Of a DNA stretch of 64,000 nt, positions 43,221 to 56,200 are shown one piece after another. The translations under genes and the position numbers were made by a program. The notes under the pieces were generated by a model. That model made no database searches. It was not told the DNA's origin and saw only the letters and a program-made list of their open reading frames with translations. Positions within the stretch are counted from its first letter, which is position 1; the number at the start of each line of letters is the position of its first letter. The DNA is from Elysia crispata (Eukaryota; Mollusca; Gastropoda; Plakobranchidae). The DNA lies in contig JAWDGP010002060.1 in assembly GCA_033675545.1 (NCBI GenBank), positions 408,501-472,500 on the forward strand, read 5' to 3'.

Positions 43221-45540
43221 GGTTCATAGCAATTTTTAAATCTATGTGTGTGTTGAGAGAGAGACAGAGAGAAAGAGAAATTTTAACCAAAGGAGTTGTC
43301 TGGAAGATTAAATGTATGAGGTAGATACGGTGCCTGCTTGTCTGCTGTCTTGTATTAAGGTTAAAATGCAGATCTGGCTCCAATTTGTGTTACATCTGTC
43401 AGTGTGCAAAAGCACCAGCTCAGTTTATATATAAAATAATGTTTAAAAGATATCTTAGTTGGTTCTAAAGACGCTCTGAATGATTTCCTACTTACATTGT
43501 GCAATAGAAAAAGCAAATGTTAGAAAACAATTATTGAAAATACTTCACAAATTAATTGGACACTTTCATTTTAAAAATTGAAAAATTTATTTGTTCTTAG
43601 ATCTTCTACAAACATAGCAGAGTCTGGGTATGAATACCTTAAAGCATTCAACTTTCACAGTCTTCTTAAACGATTATTTAAACCACCTTACTCTATTGCT
43701 ACTCCATTACATGAGGGGGCCAGGCTTTTGATGACGTAATTTTTTCGAAAGGAGACAAATAAATGTTAACAACATGCGTGTATAATACTTCATAACTGTG
43801 TTGAAGTTGCTTTTATTGTACTTAGCAAATGTTTTCCCGGGTAATATTACAAGTTAACAATGACTCTGGAGTACTGCAACGTGTTCATTGAGTCACCTCA
43901 AGCCAATAGTGGAATCATTTTACTGTGATGTAAGGATAACTATTTGCTTATGTATCTGTGATTGGATGCGGTGTCAGCTTTTTCCATTTAAATGCAGCCT
44001 CGAAATATAATGCAGCTTTGAAATGAATGTATTTAGCATAGTGTAAGGTTATGTGTATCTAATGTTATGTGATAGTGAATATGTTTCTGGATGATCCAAT
44101 TGATTTTGTTCCTATGGTAATGTAAAATGTTAGCCTTTTCCCATGAAGCTGCACACTGGACTTGCCAAGTGTGTTCACCTGAAATATTTTAATAAACAAC
44201 CCTGCATTCAGTGGGAATAGGTGGGTGGTAATTAGCATGTGATAAAGCATACTGTTTTTTTAAACAATATTTACCTTTTTTTTAAACTCTATAGACTTAA
44301 TAGTGGGAAATAATATAAGACACAAAAATATGGGTACAATAAGTTTATTTCATTATTTCAAACCATCTAGGGATTTTTTTTTCACATGTTTTTTTAAGAA
44401 CATAATTTTTTCAAAGTAATTAAAAAAATAAAAAAACTGCATCGATATTTTGTTTATAAATCTGTGTCATATGATATTGAAAACAAATGAGAGAAATTAC
44501 AGAACTTCAGACATCTCTGTGATATTACGTTTTTCTTCAAACTTGGTTTCTTTACTACTTAGGTGGGTTTTTTTTTTATTGTTTAAATATTTAAAATTTA
44601 TTTGTTGCCTTTTTTTTTTTTTGCGTGCATGTGCTAGTGCTGGACTAAGTTTATTTTACAAAGCTCTTGTTTACGTTACTCGTTTGCAGTGTGTTCAGAC
44701 CGATCAGTTTTGGCGCATCTAAGGGGATAAATAAGATTTATTTTTGTCACTATGGCATCTCTGCCCAACAAGCGGTTATTTTTTTTCTTTGTAGAATGAT
44801 ATGTACATATGTATACAACATTTCACTTAAAATAACTCTGTCACTCTCTCTCTCTCTCTCTCTTTCCTTGCCGTTTGATCAAAAACTCGCCTTGTGGATA
44901 GAACTGTACATAATATTATTATGACATGAACCATGTCTGCGCTAATATTTGGCAAGATAATTCTATTAGATATTCACATCAATTTTGTTGTTATAACATT
45001 GCACTCCATGATATTCAAATGTGCATACAGCTACATTTTCCCTTACTGATTTTAGTGTTTTGTTACTGAATTCGAAGATGACTATTTTACTACCATAATA
45101 TTGACATTCTCACACTATGCTTGTACCAGTTCATTGTATTAAAGACTTAAAAGTTCTGATCAGTCTTGTTCATATGCTACGTAGAATATTATTTAATGAA
45201 TTAATAGATTTCTATTCATTAATTTGTATTTAAGTGTTATGAATATCTTGTTGCAAGCGGGATTTCTTGTACGAATCAGCCTATGATTGAATATTGTTCT
45301 AGCAAGTCATGAATGAAGGAAAGACATTGTTACTCGTTCAAAGCCTTAGTCGAGAAAAACTGACTGTTCAAAGTCTTTATTACTACAGTCATAGATCTTT
45401 TATAAACAATATCCAAAAGAGCTTTTTATTTCTGTTTAGTTTTATCGAAATGCTCCATCTTTTTTTGCTTGATTCATACACTGACTGTTAATTCATGTGA
45501 AGATTGTCAAAAAATAAATGGTATCGCCACTTTAAACTTG
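43221..45540 (+). other. Shroom: Shroom 3' UTR with alternative poly(A) signals
   Basis: AT-rich sequence follows the stop codon and has no coding potential. Three AATAAA hexamers are followed by G/T-rich stretches: 43758-43763, 44191-44196 (followed by GTGGGAATAGGTGGGTGG) and 45513-45518 (followed by a long GT/T-rich run). Which one is used cannot be told from sequence. A short (CT)n lies at about 44841-44862. Confidence 0.5.
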
Positions 45541-48500
45541 CACTTTTATTTTCATTTCAAGTGTGGTTTTCGTTTTTATTTTTGTTTTAAGAGTTTTTGT
45601 GCATAGTCTGCTTTAAGATTTAGTTTATGTTATGTAATCACTATCCATTCTTTTTCTAAAGCATGAAGATAATCTTAAAAAGCAGTTGTGCAGAAAAGAA
45701 TTATCTTAAATTTATTTGATCTCTGTAAAGACTTAGCTCCAATCATGATGTTGGATAAGCCTCTGCTCAATAATTTATTCTGATACAAGGACAAGGAAGC
45801 ACAAGATCATTAAGATCTGGTTGAAATACATAAAAAGAAATAACCTTATCTCAAGAAAGTTCTTTTTTGATGTAGCATAGATGTGCTAAGGAGAGACCCA
45901 GAGAAGTACAGAACTACAGCTTTTCAATAACTAAATTATTGTCTGTAACTGGCATGATGCTACTATTTGCTGATTCAAAAAAAAACCCTGTCTTGTAAAT
46001 CCACAAAATAATGATCTTTCGAACTTGAACCTCTTTGATTCCTGCTCAGACTATACTCTGTTGCATCAGTTTTTTTCTTTGCCAGATGAATATTCTCATG
46101 TCTTAATGATCCTGGAACTTCTGTTTGTACAGGTTCAGCCTACATGTAATACTTGCAAAGTTTAAATGGTTAGAAGTAAATTGTTTTAAATGACCTTTTT
46201 AACTTGAAGCGTACAGGAATTCAACATTTGTTTAGCCATAGTTTAGTGATCCTCGCTCATTGACCCTGGGAGCAGAACTAGCCATATGTGTGGGCACATG
46301 GGAAAACCTTTCACATGCGTCCAGTTTATAAAAAAAAATCTGATGAGCTCGGTTACAGATTCTGCAGAAAATCCCGAGCATTTTACTTCTAATTTGAATG
46401 TTCTATCTTGTTTAGATCAAAAGTTATGGAGTTTCAAAATCATCTGGTTGAGAAAGTGTTGTTTTGAGGAAATGGCCTTTAAAGTTGAACATACTTTTTT
46501 TCACTGAAACTGTTAAATCTGATCTGAAGTGGTTTCACAAAATCATTTCATTCAAAAGCAGAACGAAAAGATAAATGAATGGAGTTAGAGAAATAAAATT
46601 TCGATTTTCAAAGTTGGACTTGAAAATCGACTTAAAATAGGTCTAGCGCAAATATAGATCCAACAACATCTGAAGGGTTTTCCTGTGCGCCTACACATAT
46701 TATGTCGATTTACATAGTGAGAACTTTTTTTAACAATTGGAATTGTGCAATTTCAATTCAGTTTTTAGCATTGAAATTGTGTGATGCAGTTTTAGAAGTT
46801 CAGAGCTGGAGATGAGACAGCACTTTTGGTCACAATGACTTCCTCACTTAGACCAATCCTACTAGAAAATGGGCACAAGAAGCTGAGACTTAAAAAAAAA
46901 CCATTGCTGCATTCATTCAAACATTCCATGCCATACAAACTGTATAAGGCTCTACAAGTCATCATCTTCAGGCTGCCACTGGCAATTTCACCTTGACGAG
47001 TTCTTGCAGCCATGCACTTTCCCCATTTGAGTGCAGTCATGTCAGTAGACAGCATCACGCAAATCTCCCTTTAAATTGATAATGTGATGTGTCCTATTAT
47101 TTGACATTTCTCTCGATAAAACTAAAATGTCTACAGAATCCGAATCTCAGCGAAGCAAGTGCTTTCATTTAAAAGATCAGGTTGTTCAGGCAAAAAAAAA
47201 TGCATTGATAGGTCAATAAGATGCTAACCTCTGGATGTTATCCCTTTTGTTTTACAATAAGGAATTTTGCAGACCCTTATGACTTTGCTCTCCACAGTTC
47301 CTGCTTCTTGTCAATAGGGCATTTTTTTTCAGCAATTCTCTCCTAATGCATCAAGGTAACTTCAATAGAAATATGGTGCAGTTCCTTGGTTTATGATGAA
47401 AAAAATTTAAAAAAAAGAACTGCTTTTTACCCCGTAGCACATACTTATTATTGAACCCATCAGAATGATAAAAAATTTTCGATAAATTTCATATATTCTT
47501 TAGACAATACAGTACTACTAGTTGCTCAAATGAGATGCACACAAACAATTTCAATGACTTTATTTCACCACAGAACTAAAATGAATGACTATGCAAAAGT
47601 TATAAGAGATCTAGATATTACATGTACATAGTTAAGTGTCCACAATACTAAATAATGAGAGCAAAAGACTTTCTCATCTGAAATTATCTCAAGCCATTTA
47701 TCAAATTTTGTCGACTCTTGAGATAGTGCAGTACTTTTTTTTTTTGTAATAACAAACATGGTGTGGCTATTAAATCTTCAAAATTGTTCTTGCATTGGTT
47801 CTAGTAAGAGGAATTACATAATTTTGTTTCATAACCTGCATGGATATTTCAATAATAGGTTTTCTTTTCAGAGACAAAATAATAATATTGTTTCTAATAT
47901 GTATAATTGCATCAGTAGTAAAGCTCATTGATCTATGACTAGATCTAGTCACATATCCTTTACATGACAAAATCAGTTTTGTACAAATTTTCACCGGTTT
48001 CAAAATTTGGTCCACTAAACTCAAAATTCTGTAACTTCAACTCAGCTGATCTCCAAGCAGTTTTGTTTTAAAAACTGGAAAAAAATTGAAACTTACAAGT
48101 TGGCACCTTTCAAGACAAAAAACAATATTCTCTCAATAAGAGAAGTATCAAATGAAAAAAAGAAAAAGATCAGTAGCCTTGAAAGTCTCTTAAAGGTTAG
48201 TCAGTGTTTTTTGCACTTAAATAAAAAACTGTGCCACAAAAGTAAACCAGCAAATTCTAAATATGAAGCAATACAAAATTGATGAACTAATTTTTAAAAA
48301 TAAAAAAAGAGAGAGAGAGAGAGAAATATAGTGTAGTTCTGAATATAAACTTATGTTAGACAAATACATGCTAGAAGCTAATAAATCCAAAAGCCACATA
48401 CTGCCAGAAAATGACATAGCTCTGAAGCAAAATGGATAAAAACATGGGGCATATTGTAACAACAAAATCATGGTAAGAGGTCTGAATCTGGTCAATGACT

Positions 48501-51500
48501 GAAATTAAGGTAAGCTAACAACATTCATCATTACTTTATAAGTTCATTATTTTTTTTTTCCAAAAAAAATAAAGAACAAAACTGAAAAATTTTTAGAATA
48601 AAGATTTAATTATTTTGATTGAAAGGGGGTTAATTTTTCTTTTCTTCAATTATTGATAAAAACTTTTCTCAGCTGTTTATAGGCACAAGACTGACAGTCC
48701 CAGGGAATGAAAGATTCAGTTCATTCTCTCTAGATCTATACCCTATATAGGGATTCAGAAAATGTCAAAGTAATTGCCAGCTGCAGCTTGAACGCCATAA
48801 GTGAATTAAAAATTCAAACGTACGATCAAAAGATCATACAATTTTATGACTTGTCAAAGATTAAAATGAAAAGCAAAAATTTCCACACAATAGAAACAAT
48901 TAAAAAAATAATTAGAGTATATTAAAAAATTGCATTGCTAAGGCATCTTTACAAAACAAGAATGTTCCTTCACATTTTAACATTATGTCTACTGTGTCTT
49001 GCTGCAGGTTTTCATTATTCTGATGTGCAAAAAGGGAACATTCTGATTTGTAATACATTATTTAATTATTCAAATATAGCTTTGGTCTCTTCAAACATAC
49101 AAATAGGAAAGTAAAAAATTGTAGCGAAACTGAAGTTGGAGTAACCTTCAAGGTACTTCACCGTTTCTTAGTTTTGAATTCATATCATTCTTGGAAGAGA
49201 AATGGGAACATAATTGTTAATTTTGCTTAATGTCTGCAATATTAGAGATGACTAGCTTTTTGAGCAAGATTTACTATCCACAATACCAATTATATTCACA
49301 CATGATAATTATTGATAAATCTCCAATCCTATGTACAGGGAGAAGATCTTTATATATTTGTGGATGAATACTATTTCAGACTGTTAAAACTATGATATAT
49401 TTGACATGCAAATGACTCCCAGTTTCTTATCTTTGTATAACTCGATGTGCTGAGGAAATAAAAGGATTTAAGATATCAGAGTACAGTATGCAAATGCACT
49501 ATTTTAAGTTTCAAATGGGCATTTTTTTTTGTCAAAAACAAAAACACAAATATACAGCATGCTGCTTGTATGAAGTTATATTTCAAAGTTTATGTTGAAG
49601 CCAAACAAGTCATATGTTCAATTCTTGTTGTGTGATTCTTCGTTTTTGTCCAGAAGTTCCTACAGTTTGGTTATCTAAATTGTCTACTAGTTCTTTACTT
49701 TACCATTATTATTTTACGGGACATTCAAAATTTCTGCCCAGGTCCCAGCTTACTTCATCTTTATCTCTGGAATTTGCCATTTATATATATATATATATAT
49801 ATACATAACTATGGCTCTTGCAAATAAAAAAAAAAAATTCATGACTCCTTCATTTTGCTTGGGTGTAATAATATGTTATTTAATGGTGGGGAAAAAAATT
49901 CTTTTTTCCATAACTCAAAACAAGACTCCTAAAAACTAGTTAGGCATTCATCGAATGAGTGTGACAATATGAGTTTTCTTTTAAGTTTACCTTCTTGGTA
50001 AAATGCAAATAAACTGAAAAAAAAATGATTGTACCAATAGCTCAGTGAGGGATTTGGTTAAAAGAAAAAAATATTGCAAAAAAAGCAAAATCACACATTG
50101 ATGTCAGCTTTCGTTAAAATGAAAAAAAAATCAGCACGTCACATCAACACATCATCGCTGTTTTGGTTCATTGATATTTTCAAAATATAAGACAAATCAG
50201 TATCTTTGAGATTCTAAAAAAAAAGTTAACTTGCAATCTTTGTTGCCTCATATAAAGAACAGTCTGTTTTGTTTCAATATTTATTTTTTTTCTCAAATTA
50301 TAAAAGAGTCACCCATATCCAGTTTGAAATCTGAACAGACAGTTGGATGTGTAACCAAAGATTTATCGAGAGAATCTCCAATTTTAACAAAAAAAAAATC
50401 AAACCCCTTACTCTTAGAGATAAGTTCAAAATTTCAGATGCAAAAACTCTTTGGTAAATACTTTTTTCATATGCAAGATAAAAAAAAAGTCTTTAATTTG
50501 AATGAGAAACTAAATTTCAAATTAATAATATCAGCTTGTTTCCTAGTTACTTTACACTTCTCTTCAAGTATTATGAATACATTAAAACTAAGTTCGATTT
50601 CATTATTACAGGCAGTCAATGTTGACCTGACAATCAAAAAAAAAAACATTTTTTTTTCTTTGGCTTTCAAGCTTAAGACAATAAAAAAAAAATTGCTCAT
50701 CACATTTACATCACCTCACAGCAAACAAAATGTTGCTGTTTACATTGATTGAAAGGTTTCTTTGAGTAAGCATATAAATTACAAATGCAGATTTCTCATT
50801 AAATATAAATCAGATATAAATGAAATACCAAGTAATACTATTTATGAGAAAAAGGATAAAAAAGAATTTGCAGAGAGATTCATTTTTAAAAAAATGGAAC
50901 AAAGCAAAAATACTGCAGATTATTCTTCCTTTATATATTATGAGATGTTTGACATAAACTCATGTAAAATTTGTTGCATGATGATGTCAAAGATTTCAAA
51001 GCATAGAAATAAGATAAGAAGAGACACCTTGGTTTCTTCAATTTGTTTTCTTCCTTATCCCCTCCGTTCCCCTATCTTTTTAAATGTTTTCCACAAATCA
51101 AGCTTTACTTCTCTTTAAATGTCAAGCAAAATACAAGAACTCAAAATTCATAAGTTTATCTTCTTTCCCTTCATGCTTAATAAACCATTCTTTTGAAGCT
51201 TTTATATAGGCCTATTTAAAATGAAGCCACACATTCTAATTTTTAGTTTGATACTGGTTTCTTTAGCTCAAAAATAATTGTATATCTGATAAACTTACTA
51301 AAAAGGGCTTTTTTTTAAATCACCTTCAAATTAGTTTCTAAAACTCTAAACAAAATTTATTTTCTTTTAAGACACAATCTGATTTCGCATAGTAACTAAG
51401 CTCAAGTTCAGGATGTGCTACAAAAAGGATCACAGAATGTTTGTGTTGCAGAGAAATCAAGAAATATTGTCAGCAAAAAATTACCTACAATAATTACCAG

Positions 51501-53064
51501 ATAGCATCTATAATACTTAATACTACTTATTCAAAATAAAAACACCAAAAAAATGTTAAAGGAAGCAGTGAGGCTTCACTTTTAGAAGACTGAGATGCAG
51601 AAAGTTGCAAGCTGACTTCTAAGTTACTCTAAGAAATATTTTTTTTTAAGTAGAAACTTCTGTAGCTCACTTGCAATTTTAGCTTCTACATCAATGTTCA
51701 TCCAAGTCTATACAGGGAAAGAAATATAACAAAAATAAAATGTAGAAAACTATATGTTTTTGTCTTCAATCAAATAAATATCATGGAGGGGTTGCAGCTA
51801 AATATGGCTGTTATGAAAGTTGTTTCGTTTTGTTTTTTCATCATATATACCTACTACTTTTACTTTAAAGATCATGTAAGTTGAATTTTGACAAATAGCT
51901 AGACCACTTGTAATATTTAAATAACACTGAACTAAATAAAAAGCAAAAAAAAATCCATGCAAAAGGGTCATTTACCTTTTTAAAAATTTACTTTAGTAAA
52001 TCAAGTCTAAAGATTTCCTCAGAGACACTAACACAACAAATAATTTGAGTTTATGATTATTCATGAATTCTGTATACTTCTAGTTTGCATACCACTCAAC
52101 TTCTTTGGTGTCTAGAATTAGTAACTACTTATTTTTACTTTTCAAGTCTGACAAGAAATAGTTGAGCCTCTTGATCTAGTTTAATGGTCTGTATCTGGAT
52201 CTAGAATAGTTATTCATCATATATAATTAGCAAAGAAAAGACTGGTCAATCCACGGTATGACAAATGAGGAAAAGTCCTCCAAATCTGGGGGAAAAGACA
52301 ACCACTACCAGAAGTAAGAAAAAGATGTGCAACATGAGCCACTGACCCTATGTGCAACATGAGCCACTGATCCTATTTTTCCACAATATCGTTCTTTTTT
52401 TATTCAATTAGTGACAGCTAAACTATGTAGCAGAAAAGAAGTCCTCATGATTATCAATCCAGATTCATGTAATTCTAAAGAAAATATTGTGGTTAAATTT
52501 ATGCTTAGATGTCCACTTTGACCCTCCAGATTTCAATATCTCTAAAGTGGAAGATTTATCTACTGTAAACTTTATATTGCTTACTCAATGCAAATACATT
52601 AAAAAGGAAAATGGTATTGAAATTTGCAATACATTTGCATGGAAAGCACAAAAAAAAATTATTACCAATGTCTTGAACTCAGTCCTGATGAGTTGTATGT
52701 TGCATTACTTTTCACATTCAATTGTGTTCATAATTAGAACACTGATTTTTTTGTTAACTTATTTGTAAGAAAAATTTCATAAAATTATCAGAATTATCCT
52801 TTATGATTAAAAAATTTTGGCTTATTTGAATTACTCAGAAAAAGAGGAATTTGCTTATAACTGTAATTTCTTACCATTTACATTTCAACTATACAACTTA
52901 ACAGCTCTGGTTTCAAGACAGATACACCTTATGGATGTCTGCATATTATATAATATTATAAGCATATTACATGCTTTTCAAAAGTCCACAGTAAGCTACA
53001 CATAATTGTTATCAACTAATCTATACATCTAGCTTTAATCCTCGAAGCTTTATTGCCATCCATC
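45541..53064. other. AT-rich intergenic interval between convergent genes
   Basis: About 7.5 kb has no recognisable gene. It is AT-rich with many A and T runs; short ORFs here are chance open frames. It holds a 25-bp tandem duplication (52325-52374), a short (AT)n at 49779-49802 and short AG runs (48308-48323). Minus-strand AATAAA signals are frequent, so part may be FAXDC2 3' UTR. Confidence 0.6.
52325..52374. repeat. 25-bp tandem duplication
   Basis: Copies at 52325-52349 and 52350-52374 differ at one base (C/T near the end). Confidence 0.95.
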
Positions 53065-53230
53065 TTATTCAGATACGCTTTTCTTTTTTGGCGGCTCTGG
53101 CACCTGTTGAGTCACTGGCATTGAAGACATGAGCAGGAAATGACGCTGATAGGCAAGGGAAGCACGGAACTGAGCATCAGTGCCATGGAGACGATCTAGA
53201 ACACCAAGCACTCCAAAGTTTTGGTTGAAC
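53065..53230 (-). CDS. FAXDC2: FAXDC2 coding exon 6 (stop)
   Basis: The acceptor is CTCCTCTAG. It encodes residues 273-326, starting FNQNFGVLGVLDRLHGTD, the signature that closes the fatty acid hydroxylase domain. The tail ends EPPKKKSVSE, then TAA at 53067-53065. An AATAAA lies only 11-16 nt after the stop (53054-53049 on the minus strand), so a very short 3' UTR is possible. Confidence 0.93.
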
Positions 53231-56200
53231 CTAGAGGAGATAGAGATAAAGAGATAAAATATAAAAACCATTTATCATGTTTGTCAGCTCTATTTCCAAA
53301 AAAAATTTAAAGGGATTTCCTACATCAAATTTGTCATCAAAGCCCTTTTGTACCCATAGAAATTTCAGAAATTGAAAAAAAAATGCCTTTAAGAAATTTA
53401 ATATCTGCTTTTTGTTGAAGAAAAAAATTATTCAGCATTTAAAAAAAAGGACCCCATCCCTCATCTTGCTCCAATAATTAAAAAATGTGGGAACACAACA
53501 GAGTAATGTAGTGACTGAATTAATAAATATTTTAATTTTCAAAATTTTTTATCTAAAATTTTTACAGCACAGATCCAACTTATAGTTCCTTAGACAAGAA
53601 TTGAAGTACTGGCCATTGCAGTCTTTTCTTTGTGGACGCAACATTATAGTTGCTGGAGTTGTTTTTTTCTTCTAAATAGTTATGGTACTTCTAAAGTTTT
53701 TTTTTTGTTTTTTTTTTAGCTTCAAAGTCTTAATTTGTGAGAAGTTTTTTTGCTGTTTTTTTTATCATTTTTTTTTCATAGCTTCATATACTTTATTAAT
53801 AAGACTAAAACTTTTTATATCATAGATTTTCAAATTGCTTTTCTAGATTGTTTCATCTTTGCTGTTACAATCATGCATATGTGTTGTTTTGAACCATGGA
53901 TTTAAAAATAATTACACTTTTATAATGACAGGCATGGATCCAGACTGTGTCTTTTGGTCTAAATTATCTGTTTACGTGCACTCAAGACTGAATGTTCTCC
54001 TTGATAAATTTTTAATCATACAGAAAATTAAGAGCTTATATTAGTTGCCTGAAAAACTTGGATTAGTGGTAGGTCATATACGAACTAACAAAAAATGGTG
54101 TGATCTGTACTGTGATATGCTCATTTCCAATCCAAATCAAAATTAAAAACAATTTTGAAAAGCTAACCAAAAGTCTCTTGTAATTTGGTTTGCAATGGTT
54201 GTTTATTTACTTTATATCATTGCAGTCTCCCTTGCAATGTGTGATCACTATGTATAATCAAGATTAATAGGCATTTACTAGCAGTATGAAAGATAAGCTC
54301 CTTACTTGAGGTGATGATAGTCATGAGCTTCTGGTGAGGGCAGCAAAGGGAGGTGGTATCCGCAGTGAGCCACAGTGGTAGAGAAAAGAGCCAGAGCCCA
54401 GAACATCCAGGCAGTAGCAAGGTGAGAGCCCAGCAAGATCGGGCCTAGCGCTACAGGCAACAGGTTGCTAAGGGCATGTTCCACAGGATGGGCATAAATA
54501 GCAACCAGACCAATAGGAGCTGTCCACTCATGGTGCTTTTTATGGATGAAGCGGTAGATGCGAGGATGATGAAACATTCTGTATTGGTTGGGAATGAAAG
54601 GGAAAGTGATTATTACTTTCTCATATATTAAACAAATGCGTGTAAAACTGCTAATGATTAAAATGGATAACTGCAGGCTTTAACTCACACCATTGTAAAT
54701 GTTCTACTACTTTGTATAACAAAAATGCACCTGATCTAAATTTCTGGGGGGGGTTTTTTCAATTCAAAATAATCATAGAATTTTCAATTATTAATAGAAA
54801 CAAAGCAAAATTAAATGGTCTCAAATACTCAGAAGTCAGTAACATGAAAGGCAACAGAAAAAAAAACATAAAATAAATCAATTGTTCAAAAAAAAGAGAG
54901 AGAGGGACAAAACAAATTTGATGTTTTAGCAGTATTTATGTCGAGTCTTAACAGGTTTGCTGCAATCACAGTTTAGCCTCACAAGAGTTATTGTCATCAA
55001 TCTGAATTCATAATAGTTCTGATATATTTGTAATCATGACATATATTTTTTTTCTCCTTAAATGGTGGGACACTATCCTGACAGAGGAATGAAACAAATT
55101 ACATTTTCACAAAAGATTTGAGGAACTTCCAAGTTCAAACTGAAATTTAAGATAAAATAAGTTATCTGTGTAAAGTCACAAATGATATTTATTGCATCTC
55201 AAATTATAATTTATTGTAAAAGCGTGAACATTAATTGACCCTTTCCTTACTTTATCGCCCGCAGGGCTCTCTTAGTTTTCCTTCTGACTAAATACTTCAA
55301 GTGCTTCCAGGACCTCCAATCAATACTGCAAATTTGATCTATTTCAGATGCATTAAAATGCATTATCTGTTAGGCTCAGATCACTAGCTATCCACAACAC
55401 TCATGACCTGTCCATAGCAGGATAACTATTAAAAGGTCAAGTGCAATAAGGAAAAAGTAGGTGAATTACTTTCTCAAAGTTGTTGAAACATATTCTGAGA
55501 TTGAAATGCTTCCCACTGTGTCACTGTTGACTTAACAAATGAAAAATATTACTTCATATTTGTTTAAATAACTGATGACATAGTTGCCTACTTGTTGTGA
55601 TGGTAAAAAACATCAGTGTTTTTGTTTCTTTTGGGTCACAAAAACCATTCTCAAAAATTATCTTCTATGTTGCATATGAAGGATTTGGGGGCTAAGTAAA
55701 AATCATGATGCAACCTGAATATGATCTAAATGACCAGCTCAAGTTGCAAATCAACTAACCTGTGAGTGTAATAAAAGCCAATCTCCTCTACCAGTGTGAA
55801 TATAGTGACCTCAACAACTGACCAAGGGAAAGTGGGCATGTCAGCTGGACTACAAGAGCACCCCCTCCATTTCATCACACAGAAGATCATCACAGACATG
55901 GGCAAACCCACAACAGTTTGGTTATAAAGAGCAACTTTTGCAGCTTTCATAAAATCTGCCGGACGCAACTTGAAAAAAAGAGTGCAATATAAACTTAGAC
56001 CAATGTAGAAAAGTTACAAGAATCTGCAGTATTGTTCTAGTTAAAATAATCAACTTAGAGCTATCTACTTACTGTTGTGTCTCATATTTAGGTATAAGGG
56101 TTGGGTTGTTTTTTTACATAGAACTTCATAAATAAAAATACCATATATGTTTGTCATCTTTTTCTTACCATTCAAACAAAGCTAAAAATCCAACATCAAT

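Noticed and set aside
50231..51118. ORFs of 173 and 118 aa in AT-rich DNA
   Set aside because: Composition matches AT-rich random sequence (Lys/Phe/Asn/Ile-rich), with no motif and no splice context.
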